Below are positions 1-7,873 of a stretch of 38,511 nt of DNA, one piece after another. Below the pieces are notes generated by a model. That model ran no database searches and was not told the DNA's origin. It saw nothing but the letters and a program-made list of their open reading frames with translations. Both the position numbers and the translations under genes were made by a program. The first letter of the stretch is position 1. Each line of letters starts with the position of its first letter. The stretch is from DASZHJ01 sp035604335 (GTDB lineage Bacteria; Pseudomonadota; Alphaproteobacteria; ATCC43930; CGMCC-115725): positions 1 through 38,511 of the forward strand of contig DATNIT010000044.1 of NCBI GenBank assembly GCA_035604335.1. The letters run 5' to 3'.

Positions 1-1483
1 AGGTCGAGGTGCCGTTGGCGATGTAGATGCCGACGCCGGGATTCTCCGACGCGGTGACCTTGATCAAGCCGGTGTTGGTGATGCCGCCGTTGAATGTGGA
101 GACTTGTACATAGATGCCGATGGCGGTTTCCGGCGCGGTGAGGCTGATGGTGCCGCTGTTGGTGATCCCGCCCGTCAAGACCGAGACCGACTCGGTGTAG
201 ATGCCGAACGCGTGGCGGAAGAAACTGTCGACGGTGATCTTGCCGCTGTTGGTGATGCCGCCCCCGAAGGTCGTCACGTGGGCAAAGATGCCGTACCCGG
301 TATCGCCGCTGGTGACGTTGATCACCCCGCTGTTGACGACGTTGCCGATAAATGTAGAGGGGTTAAAGAAGATGCCCGCCGCGGTGCTGGCGCCGTGCGC
401 AACCGCGTTGATGGTACCGCTGTTGACGAGGCTGCCCACGTAGGTCGCGCCATGGAGGTCGAAGCCGTTCGCGAAGTCGGTCTTCGAGGTGACGTCGATC
501 AGGCCGCTGTTGGTGACGCCGCCGCTGAAGGTGGAGGCGGCGATTACGATGCCGTCCGCGAAGTTCTGCGCCGTGGCCGCCAAAGTGCCGGAATTGGTGA
601 TGCCACCAAAGAAGGTGCGGATGCTCACCCCGATGTCGGCGCCAATCGAGGTCGTCGCGGTGATCTGGATCAGGCCGGTGTTGGTGATGCCGCCGATGAA
701 CGTGCCCATCGCGCCGAGGAAACCGACCTTCGTGACCGCGCCAAGGCCGATGCCGGCGGCCTCGCCGGCCTTCGCCAGAATGGTGCCGGAACTGGTGATG
801 CCGCCCGCGAAGGTGCTGACATCCAGGGCGATGCCGACCGCAGCCGCGATACCGGTCGCCGGGCCCGCGCCGACGGGGAGCAAGCGCGCAAACGCGGTCA
901 CCGTGCCAGAGTTGATGATGCCGCCGTTGAAGATCGACCCATCCAGGACGATGCCGGCCGCAAGCGCGTTGCCGGTGTTGTTGGTGCGCGCGGACACGCC
1001 GGAGATGAAGCCGACCGGCTGGTTGACGATGCCGCCCGCGAAGCTCGAGGAGCCGACGAACACGCCGGCGACGCTGCCGCTGCCGGCGGCCTTGACGTAG
1101 CCGTTGTTGGTGATGCCCTGGGTGATCACCGACGCAGCCGTCGCGTTAATGGCCCTACGGTTGCCGGTGGCCGCCGGCGCGTCCGCCAGGATCGTGCCGG
1201 TGTTCTGGATCGAGCCGCTGAGCGTACTGATGACCAGGATCGCGTGGGTCGTGTAAGTCGGGGTGGCCCCGAACTGATTCCGGATGGTGCCGGGCGGCGA
1301 GTTGACGATGTTGCCGATGACCGTGCCGGTCACCTGGATGCAATCGATCGTCGCAATGTTGCTGAGCCCGCCGGCGCCCACCACGGTGCACGCCGCGTCG
1401 GCCTCGGCCGTGAGGCCCACGATCATGGCGGCTGCGGAAACGCTGGTGAGAAGGTGCCGCACGCGACGCTGATTGAGCTTCAT
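1..1483 (-). CDS. Large secreted GGITNSG-repeat protein, adhesin/autotransporter passenger-like (3' end outside window)
   Basis: An open frame runs without a stop from ATG at 1483 to the left edge, giving 494 residues. Residues 1-31 form a Sec-type signal peptide (basic MKLNQRRVRH, hydrophobic core, cleavage probably near ADAA before Cys32). Residues 32-67 hold a module with Cys32 and Cys48 and an N-S-P-P-G-T-I stretch. From about residue 124 to 475 there are 12 imperfect repeats about 31 residues apart, each centred on G-G-I-T-N-S-G-T-I and often followed by a G-I-x-I/V strand. This is the look of a right-handed beta-helix passenger. Family knowledge: such repeats occur in type V autotransporters and other large adhesins. 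The C-terminus is not visible, so a beta-barrel or another export signal cannot be confirmed. A GGGGG run 8 nt upstream of the ATG serves as RBS. The gene is alone on its strand, about 960 bp from its upstream neighbour. Confidence 0.8.
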   Translation of the reverse strand, partial: MKLNQRRVRHLLTSVSAAAMIVGLTAEADAACTVVGAGGLSNIATIDCIQVTGTVIGNIVNSPPGTIRNQFGATPTYTTHAILVISTLSGSIQNTGTILADAPAATGNRRAINATAASVITQGITNNGYVKAAGSGSVAGVFVGSSSFAGGIVNQPVGFISGVSARTNNTGNALAAGIVLDGSIFNGGIINSGTVTAFARLLPVGAGPATGIAAAVGIALDVSTFAGGITSSGTILAKAGEAAGIGLGAVTKVGFLGAMGTFIGGITNTGLIQITATTSIGADIGVSIRTFFGGITNSGTLAATAQNFADGIVIAASTFSGGVTNSGLIDVTSKTDFANGFDLHGATYVGSLVNSGTINAVAHGASTAAGIFFNPSTFIGNVVNSGVINVTSGDTGYGIFAHVTTFGGGITNSGKITVDSFFRHAFGIYTESVSVLTGGITNSGTISLTAPETAIGIYVQVSTFNGGITNTGLIKVTASENPGVGIYIANGTST

Positions 1484-1827
1484 TCTTATCCCCCAAAAGC
1501 ACGGACGACGCGGACGCGCCGCCCAGCGATCAATTCCACCCTCCACCGCAGCGCGCGCACCTCGCGCGCCACGCCGAACGGACTCGCCCCAAAAGGCGCT
1601 TCGCATCGGCGCGCGATTATTGCGCGCGCGATTTCCTTTGTTCAATCGCCCAAGGCGGTTAGCCGGCGGCGCGCGGCCGGTCGCCGAGCGCTCGACGCCA
1701 CCCTTTCGGACGAAGTATCGCTCTCGACCCCTGGAGGCAGCCCCACAGTCGAGCCCTTTGGGGTGCCGGCTCCGGCCGAGATGCAGCAGTAGAGGAATCG
1801 GTGCAACCCATTAAGAAGTGCCATAAA

Positions 1828-1844
1828 TACGGAATTCCTCCGTA
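1828..1844. promoter_or_regulatory. Candidate operator dyad TACGGA-n5-TCCGTA
   Basis: Perfect 6-bp inverted repeat (TACGGA, ATTCC, TCCGTA) inside the AT-rich patch about 350 bp upstream of the repeat-protein start. The geometry suits a dimeric helix-turn-helix regulator of the LuxR/GerE kind, but no such regulator lies in the window. The assignment is inference only. Confidence 0.35.
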
Positions 1845-2290
1845 ATCAGATGGCTCGTCACTTTAATGCAAAAGAGTAGAACGCCATTTAAAGGACAAAG
1901 GAGCCCGGTTCTTCAGGCAAAGGTCGGCAATGCATTCCTTCAATGCCTCTTTCTCCTTGGGTGATGTCTTTCGAATTCCATTCGAATGCGCTTTTCAGAT
2001 AGAAAGCAGCCGTCCCCGTGTCGAATTCGCAAATCGGCGAATCTTCTCCTCACAAGGGAGCGTGGCTGAAAAACCATACCGGCCGGAAAAATGAAACCAG
2101 CGGCCCGTGGAGGTGGCCTCGAGAGCTCGCCGGCAGGGCTTCGCCGGTGCGATTGGCCGTTGTAGTCGAATCCCGAGTCCACCCGCCGACCGGGAACGCC
2201 GCTGGAGGACAGCGCCTCGACCGCGAAACTCGGCCTGGCTTGTTGTTCAGAGTAAGGCCCGACAAAACCGGACCGCCTCTCGTCCACTCT

Positions 2291-2411
2291 CGTCATGCCC
2301 GGTCGCCCGTGCCACGAGTGTCCGGTTGAGGGAATCAGGTTGTGTTTCCTGAGAGCCAAAACCCCTTGGAATCGTCATGCGCGGAACCGTGGGACAAGCC
2401 CGGCGATGACG
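2291..2411. repeat. Intergenic palindromic repeat (REP/BIME-like), degenerate
   Basis: The left end reads CGTCATGCCCGG (2291-2302). The right end reads CCGGCGATGACG (2400-2411), whose reverse complement is CGTCATCGCCGG, so the element has imperfect inverted ends. An internal CGTCATGCGCGG at 2373-2384 repeats the left motif. CGTCATGCCCGG...GGACAAGCCCGGC-type sequences are common intergenic repeats in alphaproteobacterial genomes. No second copy was seen in this window, so repeat status rests on motif recognition. Confidence 0.5.
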
Positions 2412-2447
2412 AAATGGAGAAACGATCGCAAGTGAACGGGCACCGCC

Positions 2448-3302
2448 CTAGATGGCGGAAGGAGCGGCGGCGAAGGGTCCGCCGTAAATCGGCGGTTGCG
2501 CGCCCAGCTCCACGGCCGCCTCGCCGTAGTATCGGCGGTACTCGCGCATCCAGCTCAACCGATAGATGCTGTTGTCATCGACCGGAGCGAGCACGTAATA
2601 GGTGGTTACCGCGTTCGTGAATCCGACCGCCGGCAGCCGTCGCAATCCGTCGAAGACCGTGCGGTCGGCCGTGCGGGCCCTGGCATCGGCGGACATCGGA
2701 AGCGCCCAGCCGCGGATCGCAAAGTCGCATTTGAGCTTGTCGATCATCAGGCAGTTCGGATCGACGAAGCCGCCGAACCTCTCGGCAAAGGCCCCCTGGC
2801 CGGGCCCCGCGGACTCCCAGCGGTCGACGGCCAGCGGCTGCAGCGTATCGGGATCGACGAACCAGCGCAGCGTATAGGCCCAGTCCTTGCCGACCGCGGC
2901 CGCCAGCAACCGGGCGATGTGCGTCTCGTGCAGCCAATTGTCGTCGTCGAGATAAGCGACGAAGCGGCTGTTGGCCGCGTAGGTGAGGATGGTCCGCAAC
3001 GAGCCGCCATCACCGGCGGGGTGGATGCCGCCGTGCCGCACCGATGTGGAGTAGCCGAGATTGAAGACCGTGACCGCGTGGCCGGGCGGACGCAGCGCCT
3101 CGATCTCGTCGATCACCGCCGGATCGCCGCGGACGACATCGATGCCGATCAGGACTTGGATGCGTCGGACGCCGACTTGCCGGAAGACCGACGACACGGC
3201 CCTGACGAGGCTCGGCCGGCAGGTCGTGGTCATCACCACGGCCGCATCGAACGGCTCTTGCACAGGCGCGCCGCGATGGAGCGTGGTGAGCGACGAGAGC
3301 AT
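2448..3302 (-). CDS. GT-A glycosyltransferase, family 2-like (tandem copy 2)
   Basis: 284 residues. The N-terminal half is a GT-A nucleotide-sugar fold: FDAAVVMTT begins the first strand at residues 18-26 and a metal-binding acidic motif Y-L-D-D-D-N-W lies at residues 117-123. In the GT2/GT-A superfamily these aspartates coordinate the divalent cation and the donor diphosphate. There is no signal peptide or membrane segment, so it is cytosolic. It aligns without gaps to the gene just upstream (3321-4148) over at least the first 130 residues, which shows a tandem duplication; the C-terminal 60-80 residues differ most. The gap to the upstream gene is 18 bp, so the two are probably cotranscribed. 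Only a weak AGAG-type RBS is seen. Donor and acceptor are unknown. Confidence 0.75.
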   Translation of the reverse strand: MLSSLTTLHRGAPVQEPFDAAVVMTTTCRPSLVRAVSSVFRQVGVRRIQVLIGIDVVRGDPAVIDEIEALRPPGHAVTVFNLGYSTSVRHGGIHPAGDGGSLRTILTYAANSRFVAYLDDDNWLHETHIARLLAAAVGKDWAYTLRWFVDPDTLQPLAVDRWESAGPGQGAFAERFGGFVDPNCLMIDKLKCDFAIRGWALPMSADARARTADRTVFDGLRRLPAVGFTNAVTTYYVLAPVDDNSIYRLSWMREYRRYYGEAAVELGAQPPIYGGPFAAAPSAI

Positions 3303-3320
3303 CGGCCGCGGCGCGACTCT

Positions 3321-4148
3321 CTAGACGCCCCATGCCGACAGCGGCTCGAGCGACATCAGCGGCGCCGCGCCGTGGCGACGGCGCAGCTCGCGGAGCACGC
3401 GCACGCGCATCTCTCTGTCGGGATCGCTGGTGCTCATGAGGTAATAGACCGTCGCCGCCTCGGTGAATCCGACGGAGGGGAACCGGCGCAACATCTGAAA
3501 CACGGCGCGATCCGCGCTCAGGTATCGGCGATCGCCCGGAAGCGGAATGGCCCAGAACCGGATCGCGGCATCGCAGCGGAGCTTGTCGATCATCAGACAG
3601 TTCGGATCGACGAAGCCGCCGGTCTGGTCGCGGTAGATTCCCTTGCCCGGCCCGACGGATTCCCAACGGTCGACCGCGATCGTCTCCTGAGTGTCCGGAT
3701 CGACGAAGTAGCGCAGCGTATAGGCCCAATCGCGGTCCTTGATCGCGGCGAGCAGGCGCTGGATGTGGGTCTCGTGCATCCAGTTGTCGTCGTCGAGGTA
3801 GGTGACGAAGCGGCTGTTGGCACAATAGGTGAGGATGGTGCGCAAGGCGCCGCTGTCCGCGGACAGATGGACGCCGCCGTGCCGCATCGATGTCGAGTAG
3901 CCGAGATTGAGTACGGTCACCACATGTTGGGGCGGCCGAGCCGCCAGCACGGCGTCGATGATGGAGGTGTCGCCCTGGACCACATCGATCCCGATCAGGA
4001 CCTGGAGCCGCGCTACACCGACCTGTTGAAAGACGGAGGCCGCGGCCCGGAGCAGCGATGGCCGGCACAGGGTCGGGATGACCACGGCCGCGTCGAAGGG
4101 CTTCTGGAGCGGCTGGCTGACATGAAACGTGGTCATCGTCGGCAACAT
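3321..4148 (-). CDS. GT-A glycosyltransferase, family 2-like (tandem copy 1)
   Basis: 275 residues from ATG at 4148. A longer frame opens at 4250, but MLPTMTTFH aligns exactly with the start of the paralogue MLSSLTTLH, and the added 34 residues look non-native. Features: FDAAVVIPT strand at 18-26, shared L-I-G-I-D-V-V at 51-57, metal-binding Y-L-D-D-D-N-W at 117-123, and a conserved G-G-F-V-D-P-N-C-L-M-I-D-K segment near residues 180-195 that may shape the acceptor side. It is first gene of a two-gene unit and diverges from the sulfotransferase at 4332. Beyond a cytosolic role in sugar transfer to a surface glycan or protein, the substrate cannot be read. Confidence 0.77.
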   Translation of the reverse strand: MLPTMTTFHVSQPLQKPFDAAVVIPTLCRPSLLRAAASVFQQVGVARLQVLIGIDVVQGDTSIIDAVLAARPPQHVVTVLNLGYSTSMRHGGVHLSADSGALRTILTYCANSRFVTYLDDDNWMHETHIQRLLAAIKDRDWAYTLRYFVDPDTQETIAVDRWESVGPGKGIYRDQTGGFVDPNCLMIDKLRCDAAIRFWAIPLPGDRRYLSADRAVFQMLRRFPSVGFTEAATVYYLMSTSDPDREMRVRVLRELRRRHGAAPLMSLEPLSAWGV

Positions 4149-4196
4149 GGCGCCGGTCGGGTCCCCTGATTCCGCTTTCCCTCGTCCCGTGCGAGC

Positions 4197-4212
4197 GTTG
4201 TCTATAGATAAC
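4197..4212. promoter_or_regulatory. Candidate operator/promoter palindrome GTTGTCTATAGATAAC
   Basis: 16-bp palindrome with one mismatched pair around a perfect TCTATAGA core. It lies between the divergent starts at 4148 (minus) and 4332 (plus). It is one of the most AT-rich spots in the gap and could also supply a -10 element (TATAGA-type) in either direction. No regulator is identified. Confidence 0.3.
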
Positions 4213-4331
4213 ACAGGGGATGCGGAGCTTGCGCGGCCCGTAAAGCTCAAGACAGCCCCTCGTTTCCGTCTTACAAAAATGTCATTATCGACGCTTCATA
4301 CACCCGTGTTCGTCCCACCCAACGCAGCAGC

Positions 4332-5279
4332 ATGAACGACACCGCATCAAAGCCCGCCAATGGAATGTCCGCCGCGGCCAACACGGCCGACGGCTTCGAT
4401 TTCCGCGCGATGCACGCGCGAATCGACGCCCTCCTCGACAAGCAAGTCTTCTTCCTGGGCGGGGCCGTCAAGTCGGGCACGACCTGGCTGCAGGCTTTGC
4501 TCGATGCGCATCCGCACGTCAGTTGCACCGGCGAGAACCACTTCGTCGACTGCCTATCTCCGACGCTGAAGAAGAGCCTCGAAGAGTACAACCGCATCTT
4601 GTTGGATCCGCGCGGGAATACAGCCTATCAGCTCGGAAAGCAGCCGACCCTTTTCGACACCGCCGAATACTTCTACGTCCTCTGCACGGCGATGCTGGCC
4701 TTGATGCTCAAGCAGGCCGGAGGAAGATCCGTCCTGGCGGTCGGCGACAAAACGACGGTGAATGTCCAGGCATTCGCCCAGCTCTCGAAATTGCTCCCGG
4801 GCTCGAAGCACGTCCACATCGTGCGCGACCCCCGCGATGGCGCGGTCTCCGGATGGCATCACGTCTCTCGCCTCTTCCCCGATGAGACGCGACAAAAGTT
4901 CCCCGCCATGCTCGACTATGTGAAGCACTACGCCGACATCTGGGCCCTCGAGGTCGGGCGGGGCGTCGCCTTCGGCTCGCAGAAGCCCGATCGGTATCTC
5001 GAGATTCGCTACGAGGACCTGGTCGCGCAAACCGCAGCGACCCTGGCGGCGATTTTCCGGTTCCTCGGCGTCGATCCCGGCGCGGATGTGGTGCAGCATT
5101 GCATCAAGGCGGCATCGTTCGAGACGCTGAGCGGCGGTCGCGCGCGCGGACAGGAGAATCCGGGCTCCTTCTTCCGCAAGGGCGTTGTGGGCGACTGGAA
5201 GACCCGGCTCGACCCCGTCTCGGCCGAGTACGTCGTCGCGACCTGCGGGCCGCTGATGACGCGCTTCGGTTATCTCTGA
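4332..5279 (+). CDS. PAPS-dependent sulfotransferase (Sulfotransfer_1-like)
   Basis: 315 residues. It should transfer sulfate from PAPS to a hydroxyl of a carbohydrate or other small acceptor in the cytosol. The 5'-phosphosulfate loop is seen as FFLGGAVKSGTTWLQ (about 40-54; key Lys47, Ser48, Gly49, Thr50, Thr51, Trp52). The 3'-phosphate motif is HIVRDPRDGAVSGW at 162-175 (Arg165, Asp166, Arg168, Ser173). A G-x-x-G-x-W segment near the C-terminus (F-F-R-K-G-V-V-G-D-W) matches the usual third motif. Length is typical for the family. The start ATG has no strong RBS; an internal ATG at 4365 is an alternative. The next gene, 44 bp downstream on the same strand, is a sulfotransferase of another family, so both may act on one sulfated product. 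Confidence 0.88.
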   Translation: MNDTASKPANGMSAAANTADGFDFRAMHARIDALLDKQVFFLGGAVKSGTTWLQALLDAHPHVSCTGENHFVDCLSPTLKKSLEEYNRILLDPRGNTAYQLGKQPTLFDTAEYFYVLCTAMLALMLKQAGGRSVLAVGDKTTVNVQAFAQLSKLLPGSKHVHIVRDPRDGAVSGWHHVSRLFPDETRQKFPAMLDYVKHYADIWALEVGRGVAFGSQKPDRYLEIRYEDLVAQTAATLAAIFRFLGVDPGADVVQHCIKAASFETLSGGRARGQENPGSFFRKGVVGDWKTRLDPVSAEYVVATCGPLMTRFGYL

Positions 5280-5323
5280 CGAGGCGCGAGACCAGGCCGG
5301 CCGCCCCGCACGAGGAAAGCTCA

Positions 5324-6133
5324 GTGACGCAGATTGGCGCCGGCAAAAACGAAGTGCTGCTCAAGGAGGCGCTGAGCTCAGAGCACTGGGATCGCTCCGA
5401 CGGCACACCGACGCGATTGCGCTACGTGGTCTTCTCGCCGCAACGGACCGGCAGCGAGCTCCTGTGCTCGCATCTGGCCCAGCGCGGCATCGGCATACCC
5501 TTCGAGTATTTCAATCATCTCTTCATGCCCAGGATTGCCCGCCGTCTCGGCTGCCTCGGCGAGGACGGCCGCATCGTCGTCGCGCGCTACCTTGCGCTGC
5601 TCGAGCCCAAGAGGACGCGGAACGGCATCTTCGGCACAAAGCTCCAGCCGGACCAGCTCAACGTCCTCGCCGCCGGAGACGCGGAGAGCGCGCGCTCGAT
5701 CCTCCGCCGCTTCGACAGGATCATCCTGCTCCGCCGCCGGGACAAGCTGCTGCAGGCTATCTCACTGGCTCGCGCGCGCCTCACCAACCAATGGCAGATG
5801 TATAAAGACGACCCAATGATTCGCGTCTCCAGCGATGACCGGGCGTTCTTCCCGATGATCGCCGAGAGCCTCGGCAAGATCCTCGAGGACGAGCGCTATA
5901 TGGCGCGCTTCGACGCCGAGCTGAACTCGCAGAACGTTCGAGCCCTGTGGTACGAGGACCTGCGGGACCCGCGCGCGCTCGATGCGGCCGCAAGCTGGCT
6001 GTGGAACGCCGCGGGCGGCGGCGCGCCGGAACCCGAGTCCGATCGAGGCCACGAGCTTCCCAAGAAAATGGACGAGAGCGAGGCGCGCGGCATCAAGGAA
6101 CGATTCCTTGCCTACGTCGGCGCAGCGGGGTGA
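5324..6133 (+). CDS. Stf0-type sulfotransferase
   Basis: 269 residues from GTG at 5324, chosen because GAGGAAAG lies 5 nt upstream; the frame stays open further upstream only by running through the previous gene. Residues 34-47 read Y-V-V-F-S-P-Q-R-T-G-S-E-L-L, the PAPS-binding P-loop in the Stf0 form (R-T/S-G-S), followed by I-P-F-E-Y-F-N at 58-64. The Stf0 family is known from mycobacterial trehalose 2-sulfotransferase. Length and motif order fit that family rather than the upstream Sulfotransfer_1-like protein. A later I-I-L-L-R-R-R-D-K-L-L-Q-A-I-S stretch is the likely 3'-phosphate region. It ends 17 bp from the convergent GT25 gene. The acceptor is unknown; a sugar is likely given the neighbours. 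Confidence 0.82.
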   Translation: MTQIGAGKNEVLLKEALSSEHWDRSDGTPTRLRYVVFSPQRTGSELLCSHLAQRGIGIPFEYFNHLFMPRIARRLGCLGEDGRIVVARYLALLEPKRTRNGIFGTKLQPDQLNVLAAGDAESARSILRRFDRIILLRRRDKLLQAISLARARLTNQWQMYKDDPMIRVSSDDRAFFPMIAESLGKILEDERYMARFDAELNSQNVRALWYEDLRDPRALDAAASWLWNAAGGGAPEPESDRGHELPKKMDESEARGIKERFLAYVGAAG

Positions 6134-6150
6134 GCTTCCGGGCCTTGGCG

Positions 6151-6921
6151 CTACGCCGTCGTTTCCTGGACCGTGGACCGGCTCATGTCGTTGATGATGA
6201 TCGCGAGCGGAGGAAAGCTGACGAAGGCTTTGAGCGTCCGGTAGGCGGCGAGCGCCATGATATCGATGCCGGCGTTCGCGACGTATCCCTTCAGGCCCAC
6301 GGAATAGGGCGACATCCGGCGAAGGGGCAGGCAGAAGTCCTTGAGCGCCTGCGCGCCCTTTGGAGAGATGGAATAGCAGCCCATTCCGAGCACCTCGCGC
6401 AGCCTGAACGGCATCGGCGAAAGAGGTTGCCGCTGGAAGATACCGGCCGTCTCCCGCGTATTCGCACCGTCGAAGTAGGCCACGCACCAGTGCACCCCGG
6501 GGATCGCCTCGAACAGAATCGGGCTGTTCGTATTCCAGCTCCAAAAGATGATGTCCCAATCCGACGGGAGCGCGCCCAGCATCGTCTCCGCCATTGCGCC
6601 GTATTGCGAATGGAAGACGACGTCATCCTCGCAGATCGTCAGGGGTCGCGCGCTTGCGATCGCCTTTCCCCAGAGCGCGATGTGCGACAACGCGTTGCCC
6701 AGGGCTCCCTTGGTGTATTTCGCGTGTATGTCCTTCGGGATCGCGGGGTCCTGAACGAGTATTTCCTCTCGGATGGTTCCGGCCCGAACGAGCTCGGGTA
6801 CGTCCAGCGCGCCGCCGTCGATCGCGGGAAAGCGCGAGAGTTCTTTCAGATGCCCGTTGACCGCCATGAACTCCGATAGCCGGTCGCCGGAGCGGTCGAG
6901 GTTGATGACGTGAACGAGCAT
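6151..6921 (-). CDS. Glycosyltransferase family 25 (LPS-type)
   Basis: 256 residues. It opens with M-L-V-H-V-I-N-L-D-R-S-G-D-R-L, the classic GT25 start (I-N-L-x-R-x-x-D-R). Residues 72-100 carry G-A-L-G-N-A-L-S-H and L-T-I-C-E-D-D, where the E-D-D (98-100) stands in the usual donor/metal-binding place. GT25 members such as Lex2B and LgtB/E-like enzymes add hexoses to lipooligosaccharide, and related enzymes act on collagen hydroxylysine. It is the last gene of the leftward set, 14 bp after the GT2 gene, with an AGAGGTAG element upstream of the ATG. No membrane segment is seen. The exact sugar is unknown. Confidence 0.85.
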   Translation of the reverse strand: MLVHVINLDRSGDRLSEFMAVNGHLKELSRFPAIDGGALDVPELVRAGTIREEILVQDPAIPKDIHAKYTKGALGNALSHIALWGKAIASARPLTICEDDVVFHSQYGAMAETMLGALPSDWDIIFWSWNTNSPILFEAIPGVHWCVAYFDGANTRETAGIFQRQPLSPMPFRLREVLGMGCYSISPKGAQALKDFCLPLRRMSPYSVGLKGYVANAGIDIMALAAYRTLKAFVSFPPLAIIINDMSRSTVQETTA

Positions 6922-6935
6922 CTAGCGCGCTTCGG

Positions 6936-7763
6936 CTACCTCTGAGGAGGGCCGACCACGCCGGGCCGGAACCCGGGTTGGGCGAGCTCCGGAAAGACCG
7001 CGCTGTTGCGAATGGCGCGGCAGCGCTCGAGAAACCGCTTCTCGAATTCCAGGATCGTCGCGGTGAGCGCGCCCGAGCTCTCGATCGGCTCGAGATCGAC
7101 GAACACGAGCTTCCCGTTCTCGACCCGGGTGCGCCGCACGAACCGCGAAAAATGCGAGTTCGCGCCCACGTAATAGCGCAGCAGCTTGGCCGGCTCGAAG
7201 AAGCTCTGGAAATACTTCATCAGCACCTGGAAGAAGGCACCGTCTTCGCCGCCCATGCCCGTGCGGAACGTCGCGTCCTCCGGGAAGCCGCCGATCAGCT
7301 CGACCGTGCCCCGGCGCATCATCTTGTTGGACGGCATGAAATTGATGGCGCCGGAAATGTGCTGCTGATGGACCTCGTGCGGGCAATCCACGAGCTCGAC
7401 GTTCGTGAATACCGCCGAGATCATCGGGTGTTCGCGAAAGCGCTTGAGCCCGGCGGCGAGAAAGCCAGGGACATAGGTATCGTCCGCGTCGAGGAAGCAG
7501 ACGAACTCGCTCTTGGTGCGCCGCAAGCCGGTATTCCGCGCCGGCCCAGGACCGGCGTTCGCGGCATGCGTCAGCACGGTGATGGCCGAATGGCGCTCGG
7601 CCAGGGCGCGGGCGAGCTCCACGGTACCGTCCGTCGAGCAATCGTCGACCAGAACGATCTCCACGCCGAGATCTCCCTGGGCCAAGACGGAACCGACGGC
7701 CGCCTCCAGCGTCGCCGAGGCGTTGAAGCAGGGAATGACGACTGTCACCAAAGTCGGAAGCAT
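6936..7763 (-). CDS. Glycosyltransferase family 2
   Basis: 275 residues from ATG at 7763. This start has GGAGG 4 nt upstream and places the family's first strand (T-V-V-I-P-C-F-N) at residues 7-14; the frame's earlier start at 7877 adds 38 non-conserved residues. Motifs: V-D-D-C-S-T-D-G-T at 39-47 (nucleotide binding), G-P-G-P-A-R-N-T-G-L at 71-80, and metal-binding F-L-D-A-D-D at 90-95. G-G-E-D-G-A-F-F at about 168-175 is the E-D region that usually carries the catalytic base. It is cytosolic, without C-terminal membrane helices. It follows the adenylating enzyme after 110 bp and precedes the GT25 gene by 14 bp. It is clearly different from the D-D-D-N pair at 2448-4148. Confidence 0.87.
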   Translation of the reverse strand: MLPTLVTVVIPCFNASATLEAAVGSVLAQGDLGVEIVLVDDCSTDGTVELARALAERHSAITVLTHAANAGPGPARNTGLRRTKSEFVCFLDADDTYVPGFLAAGLKRFREHPMISAVFTNVELVDCPHEVHQQHISGAINFMPSNKMMRRGTVELIGGFPEDATFRTGMGGEDGAFFQVLMKYFQSFFEPAKLLRYYVGANSHFSRFVRRTRVENGKLVFVDLEPIESSGALTATILEFEKRFLERCRAIRNSAVFPELAQPGFRPGVVGPPQR

Positions 7764-7873
7764 GGCGCCTCCACGGATTCGGAACCCAATCTTAGAAGGT
7801 CGCGAGCCCGCGCCCAAAATGAATCGTTTGAGCGAGGCCGTTGTCGCGCAGACAAAAGCCGACGCGGCACGAC

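Larger units (their letters stand above)
1484..2447. other. Long non-coding stretch upstream of the repeat-protein gene
   Basis: About 960 bp without a convincing gene. The part nearest 1483 is GC-rich and would be the 5' leader of the repeat-protein mRNA. It contains a possible stem at 1609-1615/1623-1629 (GCGCGCG with CGCGCGC). Around 1800-2000 the sequence becomes markedly AT-richer, as expected for a promoter, and holds a TACGGA/TCCGTA dyad. From 2291 to 2411 there is a palindromic repeat-like element. The short open frames here, such as minus 1940-2359, lack protein-like composition and cover the repeat, so I do not call them genes. Confidence 0.6.

Noticed and set aside
104..1100. Regular DNA periodicity that could suggest a CRISPR or satellite array
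   Set aside because: The period (~90 bp) follows the ~31-residue protein repeat, copies are degenerate, and there are no conserved direct repeats with unique spacers.
104..1792. 562-codon plus-strand open frame and shorter plus frames across 1-1500
   Set aside because: Asp/Arg/Gly-rich or Met/Pro/Val-rich translations typical of GC-rich antisense frames; the minus strand carries the signal peptide and regular repeats.
1940..2359. 139-codon minus frame
   Set aside because: Covers the palindromic repeat, has no RBS, no domain and unbiased composition; not a gene.
2496..4169. 557-codon plus frame opposite the tandem GT2 pair
   Set aside because: Antisense shadow: it repeats internally exactly because the two genes below it are duplicates, and is rich in Asp/Arg/Gly.
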